A DNA stretch of 64,000 bases from an uncultured Tateyamaria sp. (lineage in GTDB: Bacteria; Pseudomonadota; Alphaproteobacteria; Rhodobacterales; Rhodobacteraceae), in NCBI RefSeq assembly GCF_947488715.1, contig NZ_CANLAG010000007.1, positions 124,001 through 188,000 of the forward strand, in the 5' to 3' direction. Both the position numbers and the translations under genes were made by a program. Numbering within the stretch: the stretch's first letter is position 1; every line of letters starts with the position of its first letter. Positions 52,281-60,987 of the stretch are shown piece after piece. The notes under the pieces are model-generated. The model was not told the DNA's origin. It made no database searches and saw only the letters and a list, made by a program, of their open reading frames with translations.

Positions 52281-54644
52281 ATGCCAAAAGACGGAGGCAT
52301 CGGCGCCAGCAGCAAGCGGCGCGAGGACGTACGGTTTCTGACCGGCGTTGGAAACTATACCGACGACATCAACCTGCACGGTCAGGCGCATGTGTTTTTC
52401 CTGCGCTCTGACGTTGCACATGGCACGCTCACCAGTGTCGACACCAGCGCGGCCGAGGGCATGCCCGGCGTGGTCAAGGTCTTCACCGGCGCGGATTTCG
52501 AGGGCGTAGGCTCCATTCCCTGCGGCTGGCAGGTGACCGACAAACACGGCGAACCCATGCAGGAACCGGCACACCCCGTGCTGGCGCAGGGCAAGGTCCG
52601 CCATGTGGGCGAACCCATCGCCGCCGTGGTCGCCGAGACCTTGGCCCAGGCCCGTGACGCCGCCGAGGCGATCAACGTGGACATCGCCGAACTGCCCGCC
52701 GTTGTGGACATGAAGGACGCGCTCAAGGACGGCGCGACCAAGGTGCATGACGATTTGAACAATAACCTCTGCTACGACTGGGGCTTTGTTGAGGAAAACA
52801 AGGCCGCCACCGACAAGGCATTCGAGGACGCGGCCCATGTGACCACGCTTGAGTTGATCAACAACCGCCTCGTCGCCAACCCGATGGAGCCGCGCGTGGC
52901 GGTGGGTGACTATGCCCGTGGCACGGATGAGCACACGCTTTATACCACGTCGCAGAACCCGCATGTGATCCGCCTGTTGATGGGTGCGTTTGTTCTGGGC
53001 ATCCCGGAACACAAGCTGCGCGTCGTGGCCCCCGATGTGGGCGGTGGGTTCGGCACCAAGATCTTCCACTATCAAGAGGAAGCGTTCTGTACCTTTGCCG
53101 CCAAGGCCTGCAACCGTCCGGTCAAGTGGACGTCGTCCCGGTCCGAGGCGTTCATCTCGGACGCCCATGGCCGCGACCACGTGACCAAGATCGAGCTGGC
53201 GCTGGATGCGGACAACAACTTTACCGCGCTGCGCACGGAAACCCATGCCAACATGGGTGCCTATCTGTCGACCTTTGCGCCGTCGGTGCCCACATGGCTG
53301 CACGGCACGCTGATGGCCGGGAACTACAAAACCCCGCTGATCTATGTGAACGTCAAGGCCGTGTTCACCAACACGGTGCCGGTCGATGCCTATCGCGGCG
53401 CAGGCCGCCCCGAGGCGACGTTCCAGCTGGAGCGTGTGGTGGACAAGGCCGCGCGCGAATTGGGTGTGGATCCCATCGCGCTGCGTCGTCAGAACTTCAT
53501 CACCGAATTCCCCTATGCCACGCCTGTGGCGGTCGAGTACGACACCGGGGATTATCACGCGACCATGGACAAGCTCGAAGAGATGGGCGATTTCGCCGGT
53601 TTCGCCGCGCGCCGTGCCGAAAGCGAGAAAAACGGCAAGCTGCGCGGGCTGGGCGTGAACTGTTATATTGAGGCCTGCGGCATCGCGCCGTCGAACCTCG
53701 TGGGGCAGTTGGGCGCGCGTGCTGGTTTGTATGAGAGCGCCACCGTGCGGGTGAATGCCACCGGGGGCCTCGTTGTAATGACCGGCTCGCATTCCCACGG
53801 GCAGGGGCACGAGACGTCCTTTGCCCAGGTGGTGGCCGAAATGATCGGCATTGATGAGAGCATGATCGAGATCGTGCACGGCGATACGTCCAAAGTACCC
53901 ATGGGCATGGGCACCTATGGCTCGCGGTCGATTGCGGTCGGCGGCTCGGCCATGGTCCGTGCGACGGAAAAGATCATCAACAAGGCCAAGAAGATCGCGT
54001 CCCATTTGCTCGAAGCATCCGAGACGGATATCGAGCTGAAGGACGGCGCGTTCTCGGTTGCGGGCACGGACAAGTCCGTGGCCTGGGGGGATGTGACCCT
54101 CGCCGCTTACGTGCCGCACAACTATCCGCTCGAGGATATCGAGCCGGGGCTGGAAGAGACGGCCTTCTATGATCCGTCGAATTTCACATACCCGTCAGGG
54201 GCTTACGCCTGTGAAGTTGAAGTGGACCCCGACACCGGCAAGGTCAGTATCGAACGCTTTGCGGCCGCAGATGACTTTGGCAACATCATCAATCCGATGA
54301 TTGTGACGGGTCAGGTCCATGGCGGTCTGGCGCAGGGGATCGGGCAGGCGCTGCTTGAGAACTGTGCCTATGACGAGAACGGCCAGTTGCTGAGCGCGTC
54401 CTACATGGACTATGCGATGCCGCGTGCTGATGACCTGCCGATGTTCTCGGTGGATCATTCCTGCCAGACGCCGTGCACCCACAACCCGCTCGGGGTCAAG
54501 GGCTGCGGCGAGGCCGGTGCCATCGGATCGCCGCCTGCGGTGGTGAATGCGGTGGTCGATGCGCTGCAATCGGCGGGCAAGGATGTGACCCATGTGGACA
54601 TGCCCCTGTCGCCGGATCGTGTCTGGGCGGCGATGAACGGCTGA
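52281..54644 (+). CDS. coxL: Molybdenum hydroxylase large subunit, form II CoxL
   Basis: Molybdopterin-bearing catalytic subunit, 787 residues. The active-site loop reads [12 protein letters not shown], i.e. the form II motif AYRGAGR rather than the AYxCSFR of true form I CO dehydrogenase, and the Mo-proximal Glu is in [15 protein letters not shown]. Conserved [14 protein letters not shown] is present. Its physiological substrate is unknown; CO oxidation is weaker or absent in form II enzymes. Confidence 0.94.
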   Translation: MPKDGGIGASSKRREDVRFLTGVGNYTDDINLHGQAHVFFLRSDVAHGTLTSVDTSAAEGMPGVVKVFTGADFEGVGSIPCGWQVTDKHGEPMQEPAHPVLAQGKVRHVGEPIAAVVAETLAQARDAAEAINVDIAELPAVVDMKDALKDGATKVHDDLNNNLCYDWGFVEENKAATDKAFEDAAHVTTLELINNRLVANPMEPRVAVGDYARGTDEHTLYTTSQNPHVIRLLMGAFVLGIPEHKLRVVAPDVGGGFGTKIFHYQEEAFCTFAAKACNRPVKWTSSRSEAFISDAHGRDHVTKIELALDADNNFTALRTETHANMGAYLSTFAPSVPTWLHGTLMAGNYKTPLIYVNVKAVFTNTVPVDAYRGAGRPEATFQLERVVDKAARELGVDPIALRRQNFITEFPYATPVAVEYDTGDYHATMDKLEEMGDFAGFAARRAESEKNGKLRGLGVNCYIEACGIAPSNLVGQLGARAGLYESATVRVNATGGLVVMTGSHSHGQGHETSFAQVVAEMIGIDESMIEIVHGDTSKVPMGMGTYGSRSIAVGGSAMVRATEKIINKAKKIASHLLEASETDIELKDGAFSVAGTDKSVAWGDVTLAAYVPHNYPLEDIEPGLEETAFYDPSNFTYPSGAYACEVEVDPDTGKVSIERFAAADDFGNIINPMIVTGQVHGGLAQGIGQALLENCAYDENGQLLSASYMDYAMPRADDLPMFSVDHSCQTPCTHNPLGVKGCGEAGAIGSPPAVVNAVVDALQSAGKDVTHVDMPLSPDRVWAAMNG

Positions 54645-54659
54645 ATGGAAAGGGCAGGA

Positions 54660-54700
54660 CCGGGGGCCAGCCCCCGGACCCCCGGAGTTTATTTGGCAAG
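54660..54700. repeat. Rhodobacteraceae-type GC-rich intergenic repeat
   Basis: CCGGGGGC-CA-GCCCCCGG hairpin followed by ACCCCCGGAGTTTATTTGGC. I recognise this pattern as a common intergenic element in the family; here it separates coxL and coxM. Confidence 0.55.
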
Positions 54701-54738
54701 ATGACAAGGATCATGTTGCCGAGAAGAAGGACCTGAAG

Positions 54739-55527
54739 ATGTATAACTTCGAATTTGCAAAACCCAGTTCAGTTGCGGATGCAGTTGCGGCTCTGGGAGA
54801 CGAGGACGCACAAGCGCTGGGAGGCGGGCAGACCCTGATCCCCACGCTCAAGCAGCGGTTGGCGAGCCCGACAAAGCTGGTGAGCCTCAAGGGCATTTCC
54901 GAGATGCAGGGTGTTTGCACGGGCGACGACGGTGCGCTGTGTATCGGTGGGGCCACGAGCCATGCCACCGTGGCAGCAGAGGCGGGGGCCTACCCGGCGC
55001 TGGCATCCACAGCGGCCCATATCGGGGATCCGGCGGTGCGCAACCGCGGGACCATCGGCGGCAGCCTGGCCAACAACGACCCCTCCGCCTGTTACCCGGC
55101 AGCAGCACTTGGATCAGGGGCCACCATCGTCACAAACAGCCGCGAGATTGCGGCCGACGACTATTTCCAGGGCATGTTCACCACCGCGTTGGATGAGGGC
55201 GAGATCATCACCGAGGTCCGGTTCCCCGTGCCAGAGGCCGCGAACTACCAGAAGTTCGTGCAACCTGCCTCGCGCTTTGCGCTGGTGGGCGTCTTTGTCG
55301 CGAAATATGCTGACGGCGTGCGCGTGGCCATCACCGGGGCCAGCAATGACGGCGTGTTCCGCTGGGCCGAGGCCGAGGCCGCGCTGTCCGCCAACTTCTC
55401 TGCGAATGCCATCGACGGATTGTCTCTGAGCGGCGATGACATGATCAACGATCTGCATGGCACCGGTGCCTACCGCGCGCATCTGTGTGCGGTAATGACC
55501 AAACGGGCGGTTGCTGCTGCCAGCTAA
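54739..55527 (+). CDS. coxM: Molybdenum hydroxylase FAD subunit (CoxM-like)
   Basis: FAD-binding subunit passing electrons out of the complex. The 262-residue protein has the FAD motifs ALGGGQTLIPTLKQRL and HIGDPAVRNRGTIGGSLANNDPSACYPAA, and a CO-deh-type C-terminal domain. It completes the coxS-coxL-coxM set after two maturation genes and ends at a terminator. Confidence 0.95.
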   Translation: MYNFEFAKPSSVADAVAALGDEDAQALGGGQTLIPTLKQRLASPTKLVSLKGISEMQGVCTGDDGALCIGGATSHATVAAEAGAYPALASTAAHIGDPAVRNRGTIGGSLANNDPSACYPAAALGSGATIVTNSREIAADDYFQGMFTTALDEGEIITEVRFPVPEAANYQKFVQPASRFALVGVFVAKYADGVRVAITGASNDGVFRWAEAEAALSANFSANAIDGLSLSGDDMINDLHGTGAYRAHLCAVMTKRAVAAAS

Positions 55528-55547
55528 CATCCCGAACAACGACGACG

Positions 55548-55574
55548 AAGGCCCGGATAATCTCTGGGCCTTTT
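55548..55574 (+). terminator. Terminator after coxM
   Basis: AAGGCCC and GGGCCTT pair around an 11-base loop, followed by TTTT. It ends 20 bases before the RidA-like start, so that gene needs readthrough or its own promoter. Confidence 0.7.
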
Positions 55575-55593
55575 GCATGAAACGGAGACGCAC

Positions 55594-55956
55594 TTGCCAT
55601 CCCCGATCCAACGCTGGCCTGCCCCGGTCGCCGGGCGCAGCTTGACCGTGACCCATGGCGGTCTGGTCTATGCTGTCGCCTATGATCCTGACGCGGCACA
55701 AGGCATCGCAGCACAGACCACAAATGCGCTGGCGTTCCTTGATGCGCGGCTCGCAGAGGCAGGCAGTGACAAATCCCGCCTGCTGCAAGTCACGATCTAC
55801 CTACAGGACATGACAATGAAACCGCAGATGGATGCGGTCTGGACGCCGTGGATCGGCCCCGCTGCACATTGGCCACAGCGGGCGTGCATGGGGGCCGATA
55901 TCGGCGACGGTGGCACCACGTTGATCGAGATCGTCGCCATTGCCGCACAAGCCTAG
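55594..55956 (+). CDS. RidA/YjgF-like protein
   Basis: A 120-residue Rid superfamily member; these deaminate reactive enamine/imine intermediates or act as trimers of unknown role. Motifs ITIYLQDMTMKPQMDAVWTPWIG and GTTLIEIVAIA fit the family, but I do not see the RidA-diagnostic Arg context clearly. The TTG at 55594 is chosen because GGAG lies 6 bases upstream; an in-frame TTG at 55573 lacks this. Confidence 0.8.
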   Translation: MPSPIQRWPAPVAGRSLTVTHGGLVYAVAYDPDAAQGIAAQTTNALAFLDARLAEAGSDKSRLLQVTIYLQDMTMKPQMDAVWTPWIGPAAHWPQRACMGADIGDGGTTLIEIVAIAAQA

Positions 55957-55960
55957 GGGC

Positions 55961-56710
55961 TCAGATCGACCCCGCTTCGACCATGAAATTGTTGGCCGTG
56001 CACATCGCAGCGTCATCCGAGGCCAGCCACAGCACCATCCGCGCAACATAGACGGGGTCAATCAGATCGGGCAGGCACTGGCGCGCGCGGTGCGCCTCCA
56101 GCGCCTCGGGTGTGGCCCACAGCTCCTTTTGCCGGTCCGTCATGATCCAGCCCGGCACGACCGTGTTCACGCGGATGCGGTGATCGCCCAGATCGCGCGC
56201 CATGGTGCGGGTCAGACCGTGCACCGCCGCCTTGGCCGTGGTGTAGGCCGGGAACCCGCCGCCTGCTTCCCACCAGGAGTTTGACCCGAGGTTCACGATT
56301 GATCCACCGCCGGCCTCCATCATGCCCGGTGCCACCGCTTGAATGGCAAAGAACATGTGGCGCAGGTTCGTCTGCATCCGCTCGTCCCAGTATTCCGGCG
56401 TCACCTCGCGCCAGTCATGGCGGTCGTCGCGCGCGGCATTGTTGACCAGAACGGTGAAGGGGCCGACCTCTTCGGCCAGCGTTGCGATGGCGCTGCGCGT
56501 CGCCTCGATGTCGCGCAGATCGCACAGGGCGTGGGCCGCACCTGTGGCCGCGCTCACCTCTGCGGAGGCATCCGCGTCCCGGTCTAGAAATCCGACCCGC
56601 GCACCTTGCTCGGCAAAGGCCTCGACCGTGAGACGCCCAATGCCTGAGGCCCCGCCGGTGATCAGAACAGATGCGCCATCAAGGCTGGGATATTTTGCAA
56701 ATGCGGGCAT
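55961..56710 (-). CDS. SDR family oxidoreductase
   Basis: Short-chain dehydrogenase, 249 residues, substrate unknown. TGGASGIG (18-25), NNAA (90-93), Ser143 and Tyr156-x3-Lys160 are intact, and the C-terminus PVYVARMVLWLASDDAAMCTANNFMVEAG is typical of the glucose/3-oxoacyl-like classical SDRs. It ends 4 bases from the convergent RidA-like stop. Confidence 0.9.
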   Translation of the reverse strand: MPAFAKYPSLDGASVLITGGASGIGRLTVEAFAEQGARVGFLDRDADASAEVSAATGAAHALCDLRDIEATRSAIATLAEEVGPFTVLVNNAARDDRHDWREVTPEYWDERMQTNLRHMFFAIQAVAPGMMEAGGGSIVNLGSNSWWEAGGGFPAYTTAKAAVHGLTRTMARDLGDHRIRVNTVVPGWIMTDRQKELWATPEALEAHRARQCLPDLIDPVYVARMVLWLASDDAAMCTANNFMVEAGSI

Positions 56711-56870
56711 GGGACCTCCTAGGGGCTGTGAGCGGTAACAGGCCCTTACTCTAGCGCGGCAGGGGCGGCGTCAAGGCGGCGCGGACCATCCGTCCCCGGT
56801 CATCACAGACGTGTCATTGTCACAGGCACACAGGCACACAGGCAGTTTTGTCTGCACGTGCTGACTGCGC

Positions 56871-56901
56871 AAAAAGAAGGGGCGCCGCATATGCAACGCC
56901 C
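56871..56901 (-). terminator. Terminator downstream of the infC tail remnant
   Basis: On the minus strand GGGCGTTGC-ATAT-GCGGCGCCC pairs with two G-T wobbles and is followed by a T-rich run (CTTCTTTTT). Probably the original infC terminator. Confidence 0.75.
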
Positions 56902-56926
56902 TGACAAAACTTGCTGCGAAATCGGC

Positions 56927-56975
56927 TTAACCCTTGGCGGGCAGCGGTCCGATGAGCATGACCATCTGACGACCT
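56927..56975 (-). pseudogene. Diverged duplicate of the last 16 codons of infC
   Basis: On the minus strand these bases encode [16 protein letters not shown] and a stop, the same residues as the end of infC at 57066-57116, but six third-codon positions differ (CGT/CGC, CTC/CTG, GGA/GGC, CCG/CCC, GCC/GCT, GGT/GGG). A TGA immediately precedes it, so it is not expressed as protein. Confidence 0.85.
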
Positions 56976-56978
56976 TCT

Positions 56979-56999
56979 CAGCCCCCGCGCTTGCGGGGG
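56979..56999. terminator. Candidate terminator hairpin behind infC
   Basis: GCCCCCGC-GCTT-GCGGGGGC, a perfect 8-bp stem 67-87 bases after the infC stop, with no T-run. Confidence 0.5.
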
Positions 57000-57065
57000 C
57001 GTCACCCGGCAATCGTATTTCGTCAGAAATGCGATGAGAGGGTATCGGGGTCAGATGCGGGCGCG

Positions 57066-57617
57066 TTACCCCTTAGCGGGCAGGGGGCCGATCAGCATGA
57101 CCATCTGGCGACCTTCCATCTTGGGAAAGTTCTCGACCTTGCCATGTTCCTTGGTGTCCTCGGCCACCCGCTCCAGCAGCTCGCGGCCAAGGTTCTGGTG
57201 CGCCATCTCGCGACCGCGGAACCGCAAAGTGACCTTCACCTTGTCGCCGTTTTCCAGGAACTTGAACACGTTCCGCATCTTGACGTCATAGTCATTGGTA
57301 TCTGTGTTGGGCCGAAATTTGACCTCTTTGATCTCAATGACCTTCTGCTTCTTGCGGGCTTCGCTCTCGCGCTTTTGCTGCTCATATTTGAACTTGCCGA
57401 AATCCATGATCTTGCACACGGGCGGATTTGCGTTGGGCGAGATTTCGACCAGGTCCAGACCTGCATCCTCGGCCATGTCCATGGCGCGGGCCGGGGTGAC
57501 AACGCCGACGTTTTCGCCGTCTGCGCCGATCAGGCGGATTTCGGAAGAGCGGATCTTGTCGTTGACGCGCGGGCCGGTGTCACGTTGAGGCGGCGCGTTG
57601 TGTGGTCTGCGAGCGAT
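57066..57617 (-). CDS. infC: Translation initiation factor IF-3 with AUC start
   Basis: Prevents subunit joining and proofreads the start codon. The 183-residue protein has the N-terminal domain [20 protein letters not shown]...[31 protein letters not shown], the basic linker [11 protein letters not shown] and the C-terminal domain ending [12 protein letters not shown]. No ATG or GTG exists at the conserved N-terminus: the first family codon is ATC at 57617 with AAGGA 8 bases upstream, giving IARRPHN. An unusual start codon is the basis of IF-3 self-regulation. The first ATG in frame (57482) would lose 45 conserved residues. Confidence 0.93.
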   Translation of the reverse strand: MARRPHNAPPQRDTGPRVNDKIRSSEIRLIGADGENVGVVTPARAMDMAEDAGLDLVEISPNANPPVCKIMDFGKFKYEQQKRESEARKKQKVIEIKEVKFRPNTDTNDYDVKMRNVFKFLENGDKVKVTLRFRGREMAHQNLGRELLERVAEDTKEHGKVENFPKMEGRQMVMLIGPLPAKG

Positions 57618-57816
57618 GGTGGTTGTCCTTGATTGTTGCGGAAATTTGAGGCCGGAAGGTAGACCTTGACCGGTGCATCTTCAACCCTCGAAATCGGCCA
57701 TACTGCGCCGAAATCGCGGATTTTCCCCCTTGCACCTTTCTTTGTGGACGCGCATCTGACAGCCGGGAACTCAAGACGCATGTTGTGCGTTAGTCCAAAA
57801 TCAAAGGGGACGTATC

Positions 57817-58749
57817 ATGAAGAATCTGATCTGGATAATTGTTGCGGTTGTGATCGTGGGGGGCGGGTATCTGCTTTTCTCCGGCAAAACACCCCAAGAG
57901 GCTGTGACCGAGGCCGCTGAGGCCGTGAATGCGCCCGCCGCTCTGGAAAGCGCAAGCGACGCCGTGGGTGAGGCCGTTGAAGCAACCGAAGGCGCTGTTG
58001 AAGGTGCAGTTGAGGCGGCCACGGATGCGGCTGAGACGGCCGTAGAGGCCGTGACCGAAACTGCCGAAGAGGCCGTGGACGCTGCGGGTGATGCGGTTGA
58101 TACGGCGGTTGATGCAGCTACGGACGCAGCACAATCGCTGGCCGAGACCGGTGGTGACGCAGTGGACGCGGCAACTGACGCAGCATCGGATGCTGTGGAC
58201 GCAGTGGCCGACACCGCGACCGATGCAGTTGATGCTGTGACAGACACCGCTGATGCGGCTGCTGACACTGCGACAGACGCTGTTGAAGCGACCACAGACG
58301 CCGCTGCGGACGCCGCTGAGGCCGCGACAGAGACAGCCACTGATGCAGCCGAAGCCGTGACCGACACAGCGACGGACGCTGTGGAGGCCACAACAGACGC
58401 TGCTACGGACGCGACCGAAGCGGCAACGGATGCCGCCGAAGGCGCAACAGAGGCCGCAACTGATGCTGCCACTGAGACAGCTACGGAAACAGCGACTGAA
58501 ACAGCCACCGAGGCCGTGGACGAAGCCGCAGACGTGGCTGCCGAAGGCACCGAAGCCGCCAGCACCGGCATCGCCGACCTGCTGACTGTGGACGGTTTCA
58601 ACTTTGACAAGGTCGCCGAGATGATCGACGGCTCTGACATCGGTGCGTTGCAGAAAACCACGCTCAAGGCCGGCCTCCAGCAGGCAAAGGACAACCCTGA
58701 ACTGCTCAAAGGTCTGCTCGATCAGGTCAAAGAGGCGATGGGTCTCTGA
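57817..58749 (+). CDS. Membrane-anchored acidic hendecad-repeat protein
   Basis: A 310-residue protein I cannot assign. An N-terminal membrane helix (about 4-22) is followed by Ala/Thr/Asp/Glu sequence with strict 11-residue periodicity from about 45 to 231: about 16 units of the type AATDAAETAVE, TATDAVDAVTD, AAEAVTDTATD, with acids at positions 3/4, 7 and 11. Residues 25-264 contain no Lys, Arg, His, Cys, Met or aromatic residue. A separate C-terminal domain of about 60 residues (ADLLTVDGFNFDKVAEMIDG...) follows. AGGGGAC-like ribosome site lies upstream, and a terminator follows. Confidence 0.85.
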   Translation: MKNLIWIIVAVVIVGGGYLLFSGKTPQEAVTEAAEAVNAPAALESASDAVGEAVEATEGAVEGAVEAATDAAETAVEAVTETAEEAVDAAGDAVDTAVDAATDAAQSLAETGGDAVDAATDAASDAVDAVADTATDAVDAVTDTADAAADTATDAVEATTDAAADAAEAATETATDAAEAVTDTATDAVEATTDAATDATEAATDAAEGATEAATDAATETATETATETATEAVDEAADVAAEGTEAASTGIADLLTVDGFNFDKVAEMIDGSDIGALQKTTLKAGLQQAKDNPELLKGLLDQVKEAMGL

Positions 58750-58790
58750 TCCGTCACCGGGCGCACAACGCGCCCACCAACACGCAAAAG

Positions 58791-58826
58791 AAAACCGCGC
58801 CCCGGAGTGACCGGGGCGCGGTTTTT
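58791..58826. terminator. Bidirectional terminator
   Basis: AAAACCGCGCCCCGG-AGTGA-CCGGGGCGCGGTTTT, 15-bp perfect stem with TTTT at both ends, serving the hendecad-repeat gene and the convergent reductase gene. Confidence 0.93.
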
Positions 58827-58852
58827 TCTTCGCTCCACATGTCGCAAACGCG

Positions 58853-59704
58853 TCAGTCGAGGAACGCTTTCTCCACCACGTAATGCGCAGGCTTGGAATT
58901 GGCGCCTTCTTCGAGGCCGTAGTCCTCGAACATGTCCTTGAGCTCCAGGTTGAACGCCAGATTGCCACAGATCATCGCGCGGTCCGTGTCAGGGTTCAAT
59001 GGCGGCACACCCAGATCACTGAAAGCCTCGCCCGACTTCATCAGATCGGTGATGCGGCCCATCTTTGGGCTCTCTTCGCGGGTGGTGGTGGGGTAGTACT
59101 TGATCTTCTTCCAGAACCCGTCGCCGATCAGCTCGTTCAACAGCTCGTCCGACTTCAGATCCTCGATCAGCTTGGCACCGTATTCCAGCTCGCCCGCCTC
59201 GCGGCAGGTGTGGGTGATGATGACCTCGTCGTAATCCTCATAAGTCTGTGGCTCGCGCAAGAGCGACGCAAAAGGCGCAAACCCGGTGCCAGTGGCAAAG
59301 AACCACAACCGTTTGCCCGGCAACAGCGCATCATGCACCAAGGTGCCAACGGGCTTGGGGCGCAGGATGATCTCTTCGCCCACCTTGATGTGCTGCAACC
59401 GCGAGGTCAGCGGGCCGTCGGGCACCTTGATCGAATAGAACTCTAACTCTTCGTCCCAGCTGGGCGAGGCGATGGAATAGGCGCGCAGCAGCGGCTTTTG
59501 CTTGCCGGTTTCGGGGTGCGGTTCGCCCATCAGGCCGATCATCACAAATTCGCCCGACCGGAACCGCAACGACGCAGGCCGCGTCACGCGGAAGGAAAAC
59601 AGACGGTCGGTCCAGTGCGTGACCTGCGTCACGGTCTGGGCATCGGGCAGGGCGGGTGTCGCCTTCACGGCGCTGGCTTGGTTCACGGGTGTTTGCTCGG
59701 TCAT
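58853..59704 (-). CDS. fpr: Ferredoxin--NADP+ reductase
   Basis: FAD enzyme exchanging electrons between NADPH and ferredoxin or flavodoxin. The 283-residue protein has the FAD-binding segment RAYSIASPSWDEELEFYSIKVPDGPLTSRL, the NADP site ATGTGFAPFASLLREP and a C-terminal family element MICGNLAFNLELKDMFEDYG. The N-terminus (about 1-25) is a Thr/Ala-rich extension. It lies downstream of the cysteine operon and might reduce the ferredoxin used by its sulfite reductase (inference). Confidence 0.94.
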   Translation of the reverse strand: MTEQTPVNQASAVKATPALPDAQTVTQVTHWTDRLFSFRVTRPASLRFRSGEFVMIGLMGEPHPETGKQKPLLRAYSIASPSWDEELEFYSIKVPDGPLTSRLQHIKVGEEIILRPKPVGTLVHDALLPGKRLWFFATGTGFAPFASLLREPQTYEDYDEVIITHTCREAGELEYGAKLIEDLKSDELLNELIGDGFWKKIKYYPTTTREESPKMGRITDLMKSGEAFSDLGVPPLNPDTDRAMICGNLAFNLELKDMFEDYGLEEGANSKPAHYVVEKAFLD

Positions 59705-59768
59705 GGGTGTGTCAACGCAGGTTTACACCTGCGCCTCTCGATTTGGGAAGGGTTTTGTAACGGGATAA

Positions 59769-59788
59769 GCGCGCGAATGGTCGCGCGC
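59769..59788. terminator. Hairpin between DUF934 gene and fpr
   Basis: GCGCGCGA-ATGG-TCGCGCGC, 8-bp perfect stem on the minus-strand side between the end of the cys operon and the fpr promoter region; no T-run. Confidence 0.45.
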
Positions 59789-59821
59789 CTTGATCTGTAT
59801 CAGGTGCGCAGGCGCACCACC

Positions 59822-60232
59822 TTAGTGATTGGACGCGCCACGCAGCCGCGACTGATAGTCATGGGCCTGCCAGTCTGCGCGGAAAACCCACTGGTCCTCG
59901 GGTTGACGTGCCGCGAGGGCCTGGCTGATCTCGACCTCGTCGAAACCGGCGCGGCGGGCCATGGCATATTGATCAGAGATCACGTGGCCCCTTGCGCGCA
60001 AACGCCCCTGATAGCCGCGCAGGCGCAACATCCGGGCGATGGTAAACCCGCGCCCGTCGGCAAAGCTGGGAAAATCCACGCGAATGATGTCCGCGTTCAG
60101 CGGGATCTGATCCGGGTCCGCATCACTGGGCACATCCAGGGCCGCAGCATCATTGGCCGCCTCGCCCAGAGGGGCATAGCCGCCGTCCCAAGTGTCCGGG
60201 CCAAAGCCCTGATCTGTCACAACAATTGTCAT
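59822..60232 (-). CDS. DUF934 family protein (sulfite-reduction associated)
   Basis: A 136-residue protein of the DUF934 family, function unknown, almost always next to cysH or cysI. Typical motif DGRGFTIARMLRLRGYQGRLRARGHVISDQYAMARRAGFDEVEI. Start 60232 overlaps the cysH stop (ATGA), so it ends the sulfate-assimilation operon. Confidence 0.9.
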   Translation of the reverse strand: MTIVVTDQGFGPDTWDGGYAPLGEAANDAAALDVPSDADPDQIPLNADIIRVDFPSFADGRGFTIARMLRLRGYQGRLRARGHVISDQYAMARRAGFDEVEISQALAARQPEDQWVFRADWQAHDYQSRLRGASNH

Positions 60233-60981
60233 TTGCTTTCTCCTACGCGCACCATTTTGCCGTTCACAAAATGGATGCCACATTCGTCCTTGTTCGTATC
60301 GCGCCAGCGTCCGGCGCGGGGGTCTTCGCCTTCAGCCACCGGTGAGGTGCAGGGCGCGCAGCCGATGCTGGGATAGCCCTGCGCCACCAGCGGATGCCGG
60401 GGCAGGCGGTTCTCGTCCATGTAATCGCGCACATCCTGCGGCGCCCAGCGGGCCAGCGGGTTGACCTTGATCCGGCCCGTGTCGTCTTCAACCTCAAAGA
60501 ACTCGAGGCGCGCGCGTGTGCCGGATTGGTAGCGTTTGCGCCCCGTCATCCAGCCGCCGTAAGGCGCAAGTGCGCGTTGCAGCGGTACGGTCTTGCGCAG
60601 CGCACAGCACGCATCGGTATCCCGTTGGTGTAATGTGCCGTCCGGGTCATGCGCTGCAATGTCATCCGCACGGATCACGGTCACGTTTTCCAGCCGCAGC
60701 CGTTCAGCCACGTCCTGCTGGTACACCAGCGTCTCGGCAAAGAGCATTTCGGTGTCGATAAAGATCACCGGCACGTCCCGCTTTACCATCGCCGCCAGAT
60801 GCAGCAGCACCACCGATTCCGCCCCAAAGCTGGACACCAATGCGATGTCCGGCACGGCCTCAAAGGCCGCGCGCAGCACATCCGTGGCGCCGTGATGGGT
60901 CAGTTTCGCGTTCAGCGCGCTGACCATCACCTGCGCCTCGGGCTGTGTTGGGCCGTGCATATTTGGGGAACAATGAAGCAT
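60229..60981 (-). CDS. cysH: Adenylylsulfate reductase, assimilatory, [4Fe-4S] type
   Basis: Reduces activated sulfate to sulfite. The 250-residue protein has the PP-loop-like SSFGAESVVLLHL, and both Cys pairs that hold a [4Fe-4S] cluster in APS reductases: CC in DACCALRKT and CxxC in IGCAPCTSP. This marks an APS rather than PAPS reductase. It is 6 bases downstream of cysI. The gene is coupled by ATGA to DUF934. Confidence 0.93.
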   Translation of the reverse strand: MLHCSPNMHGPTQPEAQVMVSALNAKLTHHGATDVLRAAFEAVPDIALVSSFGAESVVLLHLAAMVKRDVPVIFIDTEMLFAETLVYQQDVAERLRLENVTVIRADDIAAHDPDGTLHQRDTDACCALRKTVPLQRALAPYGGWMTGRKRYQSGTRARLEFFEVEDDTGRIKVNPLARWAPQDVRDYMDENRLPRHPLVAQGYPSIGCAPCTSPVAEGEDPRAGRWRDTNKDECGIHFVNGKMVRVGESK

Positions 60982-60987
60982 CAGAGC

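Larger units (their letters stand above)
56711..57065. other. Gene-free stretch between SDR and infC
   Basis: 355 bases without a supported gene. It holds a diverged copy of the infC 3' end (56927-56975), a minus-strand terminator-like hairpin (56871-56901), and a second GC-rich hairpin (56980-57000). The rest, including a CACACAGGCA tandem tract near 56820-56843, shows no further structure I can support. Confidence 0.7.

Noticed and set aside
57790-58968. Long minus-strand frame (about 390 codons) opposite the hendecad-repeat gene
   Set aside because: It is a Ser/Ala/Val-rich mirror of the repeated codons, has no family features, and lies across a terminator; the plus-strand gene has a start, ribosome site and membrane helix.
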